The notes under the pieces: model-generated
Seen by the model: only the letters and a program-made list of their open reading frames with translations
The model's database searches: none
What the model was told of the DNA's origin: nothing
Program-made: the position numbers and the translations under genes
In this document: positions 1-8,555 of the stretch, one piece after another
Numbering within the stretch: the first letter of the stretch is position 1
How the letters are laid out: each line of letters begins with the position of its first letter
Source: an uncultured Alphaproteobacteria bacterium
GTDB lineage: Bacteria; Pseudomonadota; Alphaproteobacteria; UBA7985; CAJQQZ01
Assembly: GCA_905480575.1 (NCBI GenBank)
Contig: CAJQQZ010000048.1
Coordinates: 1 to 46,893 of the forward strand
Direction of reading: 5' to 3'
DNA: 46,893 nucleotides

Positions 1-67
1 AACAGCTCTGCGCCTCTTTTTTTAAGCGTAAATCACCAAAATACCCAAGATCAATTGCTTCAACCAT
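1..67 (-). CDS. Probable transposase, N-terminal fragment (runs off left edge)
   Basis: Only the first 22 codons are inside the window. The ATG at 67-65 is preceded by AGGA four bases upstream, which fits a real translation start. The readable residues contain an acidic 'DLGYFGDLRLKKEAQ' stretch. This resembles the short N-terminal DNA-binding segment (DLGD-x-R-x-x-x-R type) of IS4/Tn5-like transposases. The resemblance is from memory of the family, and the fragment is too short to be certain. It would read leftwards, away from gatB. It could be any small gene, but the matching transposase-like tail at the other end of the window makes insertion-sequence flanks plausible. Confidence 0.4.
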   Translation of the reverse strand, partial: MVEAIDLGYFGDLRLKKEAQSC

Positions 68-140
68 GATGTCCTGCCACGCAAATTACCAATCACGCCA
101 ACACAATAGACTCAAACCAGAAATGTGTGAACACGGTAGG

Positions 141-270
141 CCTTGAGCGGGGATCTTTGTTTGAAAGAGATCAATTCTGTAAAGATAGATCAAAGCTTGC
201 GGATAAGAACATCAAAACCCAAATGAAAGAACGCAGCATGCTGATAGAAAGATCCCCGCTCAAGGCGGGG
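141..270. repeat. Inverted repeat with perfect 18-bp arms, 3' of gatB
   Basis: CCTTGAGCGGGGATCTTT at 141-158 is the exact reverse complement of 248-265, separated by 89 bases. The right arm continues into CGGGG, which makes a small inner hairpin (CCCCGC at 254-259 with GCGGGG at 265-270) followed by ATGACA. 'CCCCGC..GCGGGGATGACA' is a common sequence style for dispersed intergenic palindromes in proteobacteria. It lies 27 bases beyond the gatB stop codon and could also help end or stabilise the gat transcript. The stretch 1-296 contains no other gene that I can support apart from the partial one at the edge. Confidence 0.8.
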
Positions 271-296
271 ATGACAGCCTGTGAGCGAGAGCTATC

Positions 297-1748
297 CTAC
301 CCCAACTTCGCCTTCAATATCTGGTTCACAACACCGGGGTTGGCCTTGCCACCGCTGGCCTTCATGGTCTGGCCAACGAACCAGCCGATCAGTTTCTCGT
401 TACCGCCGCGGACCTGTTCTACTTGGCTCGGGTTGTTGGCGATGATTTCGTCGATAATGGCTTCAATCGCGCCGGTGTCGGAGATTTGCTTCAGGCCTTT
501 TTCTTCGACGATGTCGCCAGCGGACTTGCCGCTTTCCCACATGGCCTCAAAAACTTCTTTGGCGATACGGCCAGAGATGGTGCCGTCGGAGATTAGGTCG
601 ATCAGGCCGCCGAGGCCTTCTGCGGATACGGGACTGTCGGCTAAATCTTTGCCGGATTTGTTCAGCGCGCCGAAGAAATCGCCCATAACCCAGTTGGCGG
701 CCAACTTGGCATCGCGGCCTTTGGCGACGGCCTCAAAGAAGTTCGCAGTCTCACGTTCGGCCACCAAAACACCGGCATCATAAGCAGAAAGGCCGAGTTC
801 AGAAATGAAGCGCTCTTTCTTGGGATCCGGCAGCTCTGGCAGGTCCTTTGCCAACTCATCAACAAAGGATTGCTCCAGTGTTAGCGGCAACAAGTCTGGA
901 CAAGGGAAGTAGCGGTAGTCGTGCGCTTCTTCCTTTGAGCGCAGCGGATGGGTTGTGTTGTTTGCCACATCCAACTGGCGTGTTTCCTGGTCGATTGTCC
1001 CGCCGTTTTCCAGGATCTCGACCTGACGTTTGGCCTCAATCTCAATGGTTTGCATGATGAAGCGGATTGAGTTGACGTTTTTGGTCTCAGTTCTCGTCCC
1101 GAACTCTTCGCCAGGGCGACGCACAGAAACGTTGACGTCGGCGCGCATTGAGCCTTCGTCCATGTTGCCGTCGCAGGTGCCGAGGTAGCGCATGATTGAG
1201 CGCAGCTTGCGCACGTAGGCACCGGCTTCTTCCGGGGAGCGCAAGTCAGGCTTCGACACGATTTCCATCAGCGCTACGCCCGTACGGTTCAAATCGATGA
1301 AAGACCGTGTTGGATCCTGGTCGTGGATCGACTTACCGGCGTCTTGCTCCAGGTGGATACGCTCAACACCAACTTCACGGGTCTCACCACCTTCAAGATC
1401 TAGTATCACTGTGCCCTCACCCACGATTGGATGATAGAGCTGAGAAATCTGATAACCCTGAGGCAGGTCAGCGTAGAAGTAGTTCTTACGGTCAAAAACT
1501 GAATAGAGATTGATCGCGGCCTTGATACCAAGACCCGTTCTAACGGCCTGTTTGACACATTCTTCGTTCAAGACCGGCAACATGCCCGGCATAGCCGCAT
1601 CAACCAAGGAAACGTTGTGGTTGGGCTCAGAGCCGAAGTTTGTGGAGGCACCAGAGAAGAGCTTTGAATTCGAGATGACCTGAGCGTGGACCTCTAGTCC
1701 AATGACCATTTCCCAGTCGCCTGTACGGCCTTTAATCACTTTCGCCAT
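297..1748 (-). CDS. gatB: Asp-tRNA(Asn)/Glu-tRNA(Gln) amidotransferase subunit B
   Basis: GatB recognises the misacylated Glu-tRNA(Gln) or Asp-tRNA(Asn), phosphorylates the side-chain carboxylate, and receives ammonia from GatA. The 483-residue product has the usual length. Family signatures are visible: GLEVHAQ at residues 17-23, [18 protein letters not shown] at 85-102 and [17 protein letters not shown] at 152-168, with the tRNA-binding helical and YqeY-like tail at the C terminus. It is the last gene of a gatC-gatA-gatB operon and starts 3 bases after the gatA stop, so the three are almost certainly co-transcribed. Presence of the complex implies indirect charging of Gln and/or Asn tRNA, which is normal in this class of bacteria. 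Confidence 0.97.
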   Translation of the reverse strand: MAKVIKGRTGDWEMVIGLEVHAQVISNSKLFSGASTNFGSEPNHNVSLVDAAMPGMLPVLNEECVKQAVRTGLGIKAAINLYSVFDRKNYFYADLPQGYQISQLYHPIVGEGTVILDLEGGETREVGVERIHLEQDAGKSIHDQDPTRSFIDLNRTGVALMEIVSKPDLRSPEEAGAYVRKLRSIMRYLGTCDGNMDEGSMRADVNVSVRRPGEEFGTRTETKNVNSIRFIMQTIEIEAKRQVEILENGGTIDQETRQLDVANNTTHPLRSKEEAHDYRYFPCPDLLPLTLEQSFVDELAKDLPELPDPKKERFISELGLSAYDAGVLVAERETANFFEAVAKGRDAKLAANWVMGDFFGALNKSGKDLADSPVSAEGLGGLIDLISDGTISGRIAKEVFEAMWESGKSAGDIVEEKGLKQISDTGAIEAIIDEIIANNPSQVEQVRGGNEKLIGWFVGQTMKASGGKANPGVVNQILKAKLG

Positions 1749-1751
1749 GAT

Positions 1752-3232
1752 CTATGCTCCCGCTCTCAGTTGTGGCTTTGCAGAGAAGGCCGCTGCCTTT
1801 TCCATCACACCACCAATGTTCAGCAATTCGCCTTCTTCAAAAGGTTGCCCAATGAGGTGCAGCCCAAGTGGCAGGCCGTCATTTGACAGGCCAGCGGGTA
1901 CTGACATAGCGGGCAAACCAGCCAAGGAAGCAGGCACTGTGAACACATCGTTCAAGTACATCGCAATCGGATCGTCTTGGATCTCATTGTCACCAAAGGC
2001 CGGCGTCGGCGCAGTTGGTGTCAAAATCGCGTCAACCTGACCAAAAGCGGCCTTGAAGTCGTTCGCGATCAGAGTGCGGACCTGGCGAGCCTTGTTGTAG
2101 TAGGCATCATAGAAACCAGCGGATAAAACATAAGCGCCGATCATGATACGACGCTGCACTTCGTCGCCAAAACCATCGGCGCGGGTTTTGCAGTAAAGAT
2201 CGTTCAAGTCTTCGCCCTCTACGCGGTGGCCATAGCGAATGCCATCGTAACGCGCCAAGTTCGAAGAAGCTTCAGCTGGAGCTACAATATAGTATGCAGG
2301 CAAAGCGTATTTCGTGTGCGGCAGTGAAATGTCAACGATCTCTGCACCGGCGTCACGCATCCACTCAATGCCCTGCTCCCAAAGCTTGATGATCTCATCG
2401 GAGGTGCCGTCAACACGGTATTCTTTTGGAACACCGATGCGCTTGCCCTTGATGGAGCCTGTCATTTCATTTTGGTAACTAGGGACCGGACGATTGATCG
2501 ACGTTGAGTCTTTCTTGTCGTAGCCAGCCATGGCCTCCAGCATGATCGCGCAGTCGCGCACAGAACGCGTCATTGGTCCCGCTTGATCGAGTGATGAAGC
2601 AAAAGCAACAACACCCCAGCGCGAGCAACGGCCGTAAGTTGGCTTGATGCCTGTGATTCCACAAAATGCTGCTGGCTGTCGGATAGAGCCGCCCGTATCG
2701 GTGCCGGTCGCGCCCAAAACTGAGTTAGCAGCTACGGAGGCCGCAGATCCGCCGGATGAACCACCAGGAACCATCCTGGCGTTCGAACCATTGTTGCGCT
2801 GCCAAGGGTTAACCACATTGCCAAAATGAGAGGTGATGTTGGCAGAGCCCATCGCAACTCATCAAGGTTGAGTTTGCCCAGCATGACAGAACCAGCGTTC
2901 CACAGATTTTGCGAAACAGTTGACTCATACTGAGGGACAAAGCCTTCCAAGATATGACTGGCGGCAGTTGTCTGTGTGCCCTGAGTGCAGAACAGATCCT
3001 TCATGCCGATTGGAATACCTTCCATGACACCCGCTTCGCCCTTTGCACGACGCGCGTCAGAGGCGGCGGCCATTTCACGGGCTTTGCCAGGTGTTTCAAC
3101 GATGAAAGCGTTGAGTTCTTTGGTCTGCTCCATTGCTGTGATGCAATCCTGCGTCAACTCAACAGAAGTAAAATCACCTTTCGCCATACCGTCCAGGGCT
3201 TCGGAGATTTTGAGTTCGTTTAATTTAGTCAT
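1752..3232 (-). pseudogene. gatA: Glutamyl/aspartyl-tRNA amidotransferase subunit A, frameshifted as sequenced
   Basis: GatA is the glutaminase of GatCAB. It releases ammonia from glutamine and channels it to GatB. The N-terminal part (ATG at 3232) reads normally to GKLNLDE at residue 125 and then goes out of frame. The rest resumes in another frame at [12 protein letters not shown]. Adding one T in the coding strand (an A beside 2856-2857 on the plus strand) gives [20 protein letters not shown], exactly as in the family, and a 493-residue protein of normal length. The Ser-cisSer-Lys triad is intact: K78 in [11 protein letters not shown]159 in GGSSGGS and S183 in [10 protein letters not shown]. 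The gene sits between gatC (2-base gap) and gatB (3-base gap). The product is expected to be essential, so a base-calling error is more likely than real loss. Confidence 0.93.
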
Positions 3233-3234
3233 CT

Positions 3235-3522
3235 CTATTCAACCACCTTAGGAACCGCGAAGAAATCTTGAACGCGCTCAGGAGCGTTTGCCAAAACTTT
3301 CTCGGCAATATCGCCATCGTTAACAACGTCTGCACGCAAAGGCGCATTGGCCTCGACAACAGAAGTCATAGGTTGAACGCCGGTGGTGTCCAGTTCGCTC
3401 AATTGCTCGACAAAGCCGATAATTGCATTGAGTTCACCTGCGAGACGATCCTTGTCGTCCTCGTCAATGGCCAGCTTGGCCAGCTGAGCAACCTTTTCAA
3501 CGGTTGATCGATCTAGAGACAT
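3235..3522 (-). CDS. gatC: Asp-tRNA(Asn)/Glu-tRNA(Gln) amidotransferase subunit C
   Basis: GatC is the small belt-like subunit that wraps GatA and GatB and stabilises GatA. I start it at the ATG at 3522 ([19 protein letters not shown]), giving 95 residues, the usual length. A TTG four codons upstream gives a less typical N terminus. The recognisable family features are the N-terminal helix [12 protein letters not shown], the central [22 protein letters not shown] and the C-terminal [16 protein letters not shown]. It is the first gene of the gatCAB operon and is divergent from ruvX across a 465-base spacer that holds the operon's promoter region. Confidence 0.95.
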   Translation of the reverse strand: MSLDRSTVEKVAQLAKLAIDEDDKDRLAGELNAIIGFVEQLSELDTTGVQPMTSVVEANAPLRADVVNDGDIAEKVLANAPERVQDFFAVPKVVE

Positions 3523-3631
3523 AAATTTAACCAATTTTGTCAGAGGAAATTTCGCGCGGAAACTACAAGCTCAGCCAGGATTATTCAAGCGCTGTCTTGA
3601 GCAAATTCGTCTCGGTCACAAAAACGCCCAT

Positions 3632-3732
3632 CCCTAGAGCCGAACGAAGGGTCGGCTTGAGGTTTTATCTCACCGCTGGAAGGGGAACCCGCTCTCCTTC
3701 TAGAAGACCCTTCGTCGCTCCGCTCCTCAAGG
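3632..3732. repeat. 101-bp palindromic repeat element, copy 1
   Basis: This unit begins CCCTAGAGC and ends GCTCCGCTCCTCAAGG. It aligns without gaps to the unit at 3818-3918, with 86 of 101 positions identical by my hand count. The two ends are imperfect inverted complements (GAACGAAGGGT against ACCCTTCGTCGCTC), so single-stranded forms should fold into a long hairpin. Short flanking complements (CCCATCC before, GGATGGG after) may extend the stem. It looks like a member of a dispersed non-autonomous intergenic repeat family. Confidence 0.8.
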
Positions 3733-3817
3733 AAAAGAGCAAAAAGGATGGGACGCAGTTTGGGAGAGCAAGGGCAGCATTCTGATTCTCTCGAAGCATC
3801 CAATCCCCCAACCCTAT

Positions 3818-3918
3818 CCCTAGAGCGGAGCGAAGGGTCTTCCTGCCGTTTGATCTCATCGCCGGAAGGAGAACCCGCTCTCCTTCCAGAAGATCCTTCG
3901 CCGCTCCGCTCCTCGAGG
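3818..3918. repeat. 101-bp palindromic repeat element, copy 2
   Basis: Second copy of the element at 3632-3732, in the same orientation and of the same length. Here the terminal arms are closer to perfect complements: CTAGAGCGGAGCGAAGGGTC pairs with GATCCTTCGCCGCTCCGCTC apart from small bulges. The central GAACCCGCTCTCCTTC is identical between the copies. CCAATCC to the left and GGATTGG to the right repeat the flanking-complement pattern seen around copy 1. It lies 69 bases before the ruvX start and may affect the ruvX leader. Confidence 0.8.
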
Positions 3919-3987
3919 ATTGGGTGCTTAAGTCAATGGGCCAATTGTTTGATTGATCTCTTTCCTCAAAACCTTTACCCCGCCGTC

Positions 3988-4464
3988 ATGCTTTGTGAAC
4001 ATAAAGACGAATTTGCTGAACTTTTGCCGAAGAAAGGCCGTTTGTTGGGCCTGGATTTGGGCACTAAGACCATTGGCCTAGCGCTTTCTGACTCCAATTG
4101 GCAGGTGTCTTCTGCTATCGAGACCATCCGACGGACGAAATTCACGAAGGATCTCGAAGCGCTCAAGGCTCTCATCGCTGAACGAGGAGTCAAAGGGCTT
4201 GTTCTTGGTCTGCCGGTCAACATGGACGGCAGTGAAGGGCCGAGATGCCAATCGACCCGCCAATTCGCGAGCAACCTGGAAAAGATGGGGGAGCTTGATC
4301 TCCCGATTTTGCTTTGGGATGAACGGTTGTCGACCTCAGCCGTGCAGCGTTTCCTCATCGACGAAGTGGATATGAATCGCAAACGCCGTAAAGAAGTCGT
4401 CGATAAGATGGCGGCTGGATACATCTTAGAGGGCGCTTTAACAGCACTCAATCGAGGCAATTGA
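3988..4464 (+). CDS. ruvX: Putative pre-16S rRNA nuclease / Holliday junction resolvase-like RuvX (YqgF)
   Basis: YqgF/RuvX proteins have an RNase H-like fold and process the 5' end of 16S rRNA. A role in Holliday junction resolution has also been proposed. The ATG at 3988 gives 158 residues beginning MLCEHKDEFAELLPKKGRLLGLDLG, which matches the usual alphaproteobacterial form with a short leader before the first strand. The catalytic Asp lies in LLGLDLGTKTIGLALSD. Also visible are LVLGLPVNMDGSEGPR and the DERLSTSAVQ motif with a conserved acidic residue. A much longer in-frame extension back to 3748 would read through the repeat element and is not credible. There is no obvious Shine-Dalgarno before 3988. 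It heads the run leading to pyrB, which starts 42 bases downstream. Confidence 0.9.
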   Translation: MLCEHKDEFAELLPKKGRLLGLDLGTKTIGLALSDSNWQVSSAIETIRRTKFTKDLEALKALIAERGVKGLVLGLPVNMDGSEGPRCQSTRQFASNLEKMGELDLPILLWDERLSTSAVQRFLIDEVDMNRKRRKEVVDKMAAGYILEGALTALNRGN

Positions 4465-4506
4465 ATCCTTGCGTCCTAAGGGCCTCAGGTCTAATAGGAG
4501 GCTTTG

Positions 4507-5499
4507 ATGACAGAATCAAAAACACATAAGGGTTCATCCCTTTACCAGCGTCGGCACCTTCTCGGAATCGAGGGGTTAACCGCGCAAGAAATTGGCTATT
4601 TGTTGGATCAAGCCGACAAATTCGTCACCCTCAATCGTTCAGCCAAAGAAACCAGTGACAGCCTTAAGGGCCGCACGGTGATCAATCTGTTCTTCGAAAA
4701 TTCAACCAGGACCAGAACATCGTTCGAGATCGCGGCCAAACGCATGGGCGCGGACGTCGTTAACATGTCGGTTGCAACTTCTTCTGTGAAGAAGGGCGAG
4801 ACATTGCTGGATACCGCCTACACGCTGAATGCCATGCATCCGAGCCTGATTGTTGTCCGGCATAATGAGTCAGGTGCAGTGTCTCTGCTCAGCCAGAAAG
4901 TTGATGCTGGCGTCTTGAACGCCGGTGACGGTCGCCATGAACACCCAACCCAAGCTCTGCTTGATGCGTTGACCATCCGACGCCGCCTTGGCACCTTATC
5001 TGGGCTGACCGTTGCGCTTTGCGGAGACATCACCCACAGCCGCGTCGCACGCTCGAACATCTTGCTGCTCAACACCATGGGCGCACGGGTCAGGGTAATC
5101 GCACCCCCTACTCTCGTTTCCAGCGACATGGAACGCATGGGCGTCGAGATCCACACCGATATGCGCCAAGGTCTCAAGGGCTGTGATATCGTGATGATGC
5201 TGCGCCTGCAGATGGAACGTATGCAAGGCTCTTTTGTCCCTTCGACGCGGGAGTACTACCGTTTCTTCGGCTTAGACGCTGAGAAGCTTTCTTGTGCTAA
5301 ACCGAACGCCTTGATCATGCACCCTGGCCCCATGAACCGTGGTGTGGAAATCGATTCAGAACTGGCAGATGATGAGGACCGCTCCCTGATCCGCACGCAA
5401 GTAGAGATGGGCGTTGCCGTCAGGATGGCTTGCATGGAGGCGCTCATAGAAAACGTTGTCCTGCCAGAAAGTGGCGAAGAAAGGTTCAAACATGGTTAA
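4507..5499 (+). CDS. pyrB: Aspartate carbamoyltransferase catalytic subunit
   Basis: PyrB joins carbamoyl phosphate and aspartate in the second step of pyrimidine synthesis. The 330-residue product carries the carbamoyl-phosphate loop STRTRTSFE (residues 66-74), the SVKKGET loop contributed to the neighbouring active site (94-99), HPTQALLD and HPGPMNRG. The ATG at 4507 is preceded by AGGAGG at a 5-base spacing. A TTG one codon earlier is too close to it. It overlaps the downstream pyrC' by 8 bases. No pyrI regulatory-subunit gene is present. The neighbouring dihydroorotase-like protein lacks catalytic residues, so the pair is expected to form the PyrB-PyrC' dodecamer known from Pseudomonas-type ATCases. 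Confidence 0.97.
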   Translation: MTESKTHKGSSLYQRRHLLGIEGLTAQEIGYLLDQADKFVTLNRSAKETSDSLKGRTVINLFFENSTRTRTSFEIAAKRMGADVVNMSVATSSVKKGETLLDTAYTLNAMHPSLIVVRHNESGAVSLLSQKVDAGVLNAGDGRHEHPTQALLDALTIRRRLGTLSGLTVALCGDITHSRVARSNILLLNTMGARVRVIAPPTLVSSDMERMGVEIHTDMRQGLKGCDIVMMLRLQMERMQGSFVPSTREYYRFFGLDAEKLSCAKPNALIMHPGPMNRGVEIDSELADDEDRSLIRTQVEMGVAVRMACMEALIENVVLPESGEERFKHG

Positions 5500-6763
5500 A
5501 TTACTCGCTTTAACCAATGCCCGGCTGATCGATCCTGCCAGCGGTTTGGACGAAAAGGGCTCAGTCCTCGTCTCTAAGGGCCGGATTGACGCCATTGGCA
5601 ACATCGATACCAGCGAAGCTTCTGAGGCCATCGATTGCAAAGGCAAAGTGCTTTGTCCTGGTTTAGTCGACATGCGCGTTCACCTGTCAGAACCGGGCAA
5701 CGAGCACCGCGAGACGATCGCAGAAACAGCCTCGGTAGCCGTCAACGGTGGTGTGACGTCAGTTGTGGGATTACCAGATACAGACCCAACCACCGATTCT
5801 GTGCCAGCGCTTGAGTTCATCGCCCGCAGAGGCCGCGAAGCTAAGTTGGCGAAGATCTATGCCTACGGAGCCATCACACGCGGCATGGCGGGCAAAGAGT
5901 TGACGGAAATGGGCCTTTTGACCGAAGCTGGCGCCGTTGCCTTCTCTGACGCGCAGACAACTTTGACAGATACGGTTGTCATGTCACGAGCGCTTTCATA
6001 CTCGAAGTTCTTCGACCAAACGTTGGTTAACTTCCCTTTAGAACCTGGTCTCTCCAACGGTGTTATGAACAAGGGCGAACTTTCAACACGGTTAGGGCTA
6101 GGCGGCATAGGCACGGCTGCTGAAGTCATGCAGATCGAGCGAGACATTCGATTGGCAGAGATGACTGGCGGCAAGCTGCACGTTGGCCCGATCACCTGCC
6201 ACGAATCTGTCGAAGCCATTCGTCAGGCCAAAGATCAGGGCATTAACGTTACCGCTTCTACAACGCCACACTATTTCTCCCTCAACGAGACTACGATTGG
6301 TGACTACAGAACATTCGGTAAGTTCCTCCCGCCACTCAGAGATGAATTCCATCGCCGTTCGGTGGCTGGAGCCGTCGCGGATCGCACAATTGATGTTATC
6401 GTCAGTGATCATCACCCCCACGATCCTGATAGCAAGCGCCTCCCCTTTGCCCAAGCATCTTTTGGTGCAGTCGGTCTTGAGACTTTGCTACCGATGAGCC
6501 TGCGCCTCTATCACGAAGGGCTCATCAATTTGCCCGATCTACTAGCAAAACTAACAAACAATCCCGCTTCGATTGTAAAAATCAAAGCAGGCAAATTAGA
6601 AGCCGGCGTGCCAGCCGATCTAACGCTGTTCGATCCCAACAAGCCCTACAAGTTTGAACCGGATCTTTTGACTTCCAAATGCAAGAACACGCCTTATGAA
6701 GCTTTCCCCCTTCAAGGACAGGTCTTGATGACTCTGGTCGACGGGCGTATTCTAAAGCGATAA
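5492..6763 (+). CDS. pyrC: Dihydroorotase-like PyrC', probably non-catalytic ATCase partner
   Basis: This is a 423-residue class I dihydroorotase-fold protein starting at the ATG at 5492 inside the end of pyrB, with AAGG upstream. The family's HxH metal motif reads R62-V-H64 here ([17 protein letters not shown]). The His that follows in the VxxHxED region is N180 ([10 protein letters not shown]). The CHVS-type His is P233 ([13 protein letters not shown]). D153 and the SDHHPH Asp (D306) remain. Loss of three of the usual ligands strongly suggests it cannot do the dihydroorotase reaction. Such PyrC' proteins are known to be needed for assembly of the PyrB holoenzyme in Pseudomonas, and similar degenerate forms are common next to pyrB in alphaproteobacteria. 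A catalytic PyrC should be encoded elsewhere. Confidence 0.9.
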   Translation: MVKLLALTNARLIDPASGLDEKGSVLVSKGRIDAIGNIDTSEASEAIDCKGKVLCPGLVDMRVHLSEPGNEHRETIAETASVAVNGGVTSVVGLPDTDPTTDSVPALEFIARRGREAKLAKIYAYGAITRGMAGKELTEMGLLTEAGAVAFSDAQTTLTDTVVMSRALSYSKFFDQTLVNFPLEPGLSNGVMNKGELSTRLGLGGIGTAAEVMQIERDIRLAEMTGGKLHVGPITCHESVEAIRQAKDQGINVTASTTPHYFSLNETTIGDYRTFGKFLPPLRDEFHRRSVAGAVADRTIDVIVSDHHPHDPDSKRLPFAQASFGAVGLETLLPMSLRLYHEGLINLPDLLAKLTNNPASIVKIKAGKLEAGVPADLTLFDPNKPYKFEPDLLTSKCKNTPYEAFPLQGQVLMTLVDGRILKR

Positions 6764-6781
6764 ATCAATTTTGGAGCCGCT

Positions 6782-7390
6782 ATGCCTTCTCAAATGTCAT
6801 GGGATCTTATTGCCGCTTTTGTTTTGGCCTATATCATCGGCTCCATTCCTTTTGGACTGATTTTAGTCAAGCTTTCTGGCGGCGGAGACATCCGCTCCAT
6901 CGGCTCAGGCAACATTGGCGCAACAAATGTCCTGAGAACCGGCAACAAAGGTTTGGCTGCAGGCACCCTCCTCTTTGATTTGCTCAAAGGCACAGTCGCT
7001 GTGTTGATTGGCCTTCGTTGGGGCATGGATACGGAACTAATGGCTGGATATGGCGCCATATTGGGTCATATCTTCCCAGTTTGGCTCAAGTTTAAAGGTG
7101 GCAAGGGTGTTGCGACTGTTCTCGGCGTTGTCTTAGGTTTCAACTGGCTCCTCTGTATTATTGCTTGCTTAACTTGGTTAGTAATCGCCGCCGTCTTTCG
7201 AATTTCCTCACTAGCAGCACTCATTTCAACAACAGTTTTACCTGCCGCTGCTTGGTTCCTTACCCGGGATCCCCAATTGGCGGTTTTCTTCGCGATAATC
7301 GCTGTTCTGATGTGGTGGACCCATAGAGCCAACATCGGACGGCTTCTTAAGGGCGAAGAGCCAAAAATTGGTAAAAGTAGCAAGAGCTGA
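6782..7390 (+). CDS. plsY: Glycerol-3-phosphate acyltransferase PlsY
   Basis: PlsY is an inner-membrane enzyme that moves an acyl group from acyl-phosphate to glycerol-3-phosphate, the first step of phosphatidic acid synthesis. The 202-residue product has several strongly hydrophobic segments and the three cytosolic family motifs: GSIPFGLI at about 21-28, GSGNIGATNVLR at about 41-52 and GHIFPVWLKFKGGKGVAT at about 96-113. RLLKGEEPKIG lies at the C terminus. The ATG at 6782 follows a GGAG site. Its TGA overlaps the dprA ATG (TGATG at 7388-7392), suggesting translational coupling. The plsY-dprA-topA order is a common alphaproteobacterial arrangement. Confidence 0.96.
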   Translation: MPSQMSWDLIAAFVLAYIIGSIPFGLILVKLSGGGDIRSIGSGNIGATNVLRTGNKGLAAGTLLFDLLKGTVAVLIGLRWGMDTELMAGYGAILGHIFPVWLKFKGGKGVATVLGVVLGFNWLLCIIACLTWLVIAAVFRISSLAALISTTVLPAAAWFLTRDPQLAVFFAIIAVLMWWTHRANIGRLLKGEEPKIGKSSKS

Positions 7391-8474
7391 TGGTTAATGC
7401 CCATCACGCTGTCTTAAGGCTCATACGCTCAGACAACATTGGCCCCGCTACTTTCCACAAACTCCTGCAACGTTTCGGCACAGCGGAACAAGCCCTTGAA
7501 GAACTGCCGGAACTATCAAAGAAATATAAGACCAAGACCTATCGACCGCCATCAGTCGAAAAAGTTAAACAAGAGATCGCAGAGCTGAGCGAAATTGGTG
7601 GCAGGTTTGTTTCGATCTTTGATCATGAATACCCCAGACTTCTAAAGGAAACAGCCGACCCTCCTCCTATGTTGGCGGCCAGAGGCCGTGTTGAATTGCT
7701 GGATCGGCCTTCCGTTGCTATTGTGGGGGCTAGGAACGCATCGTTGAATGCCCGAAATCTTGCAAGACAGATTGCCCAGGATTTGAGCCAGAATGAAACG
7801 GTTGTCACTTCAGGTCTAGCGAAGGGCATTGATACCGCCGCTCATACTGGCGGCGTGAAGAACGGCACTATTGCCGTTGTTGCCGGTGGTGCCAACGTCA
7901 TCTACCCTCGCGAAAACGCCCGTCTGCACAGTGAAATTTGCGAGCGAGGATTATTGTTAGCAGAAGATCCCTTGAACATCAGCCAAACGCCCAAGCTTTC
8001 CCAAGAAGAAACCGGATCATCTCAGGACTTTCATTGGGCGTAATCATTATAGAAGCAGCAAGAAAATCTGGCACCTTAATCACGGCTAGATTGGCAGCAG
8101 AACAAGGACGAGATGTCTTCGCTGTCCCTGGTTTCCCTATGGATCCAAAGGCAGAAGGTGCCAATCATTTAATCCAGCAAGGTGCTCATTTAATCACTTC
8201 TGCACAAGATGTCTTGCAACTGCTTTCAAAAGAGCCACTCCTCAACCTTTTGCCAAATCGAAAACAAGCAGTTACCAAATCCGCTGACGAAGGCGACATT
8301 GAACGAGCCTGCAAAACGATACTCGCAATCTTGAATGATTCACCTGTCCACATCGACGATCTCGCTCGAGACACAAACCTTGAATCGGCCCTGCTTTCTT
8401 CAGCACTGACAGAACTGGAATTGGTCGGAAAACTAGAGCGATTAGCCGGAAACCGCATAGCACCGCTGTTTTGA
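7390..8474 (+). pseudogene. dprA: DNA-processing protein DprA, frameshifted as sequenced
   Basis: DprA/Smf binds single-stranded DNA entering the cell and loads RecA onto it. The N-terminal reading frame covers the SAM-like region and the Rossmann fold, with PSVAIVGARNASLNARN, SGLAKGIDTAAHTG and GLLLAEDPLN. It then fails at about 7971-7980 and ends at 8043. The remainder resumes in another frame at HQPNAQAFPRRNRIISGLSLG, the most conserved DprA segment, and continues to a winged-helix C-terminal domain. Restoring one base near 7976 joins the parts into 361 residues, the normal size, with no other defect. Both halves are well conserved, so a sequence error or very recent mutation is likely. 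It overlaps plsY by one base and ends 81 bases before topA. Confidence 0.92.
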
Positions 8475-8555
8475 TTTATGTTGAAAATCCACTCAGGGCT
8501 TTTCAAACCCGTGCTTTTCCTATAGGAGCCTCCCCCGAGTCAATAGAGAGGCCTT

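Larger units (their letters stand above)
3523..3987. other. Non-coding spacer between divergent gatC and ruvX
   Basis: This 465-base gap must carry the promoters for both the gat operon (minus) and the ruvX-pyrBC run (plus), but I cannot place either with confidence. Most of it is occupied by two related 101-base palindromic repeats listed separately. Open frames crossing it are driven by the repeats and have no protein-like character. Confidence 0.7.

Noticed and set aside
127-783. Long plus-strand open frame opposite the end of gatB
   Set aside because: It is antisense to conserved gatB codons over most of its length and its translation has no domain character. The true gene is on the minus strand.
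3748-3987. In-frame extension of ruvX upstream to 3748
   Set aside because: The extension translates through the palindromic repeat and adds 80 residues not found in the family. The ATG at 3988 gives a normal N terminus.
8481-8506. TTGAAAA/TTTTCAA inverted repeat after dprA
   Set aside because: The stem is AT-rich with a 12-base loop and no T-run follows. It is too weak to call a terminator.
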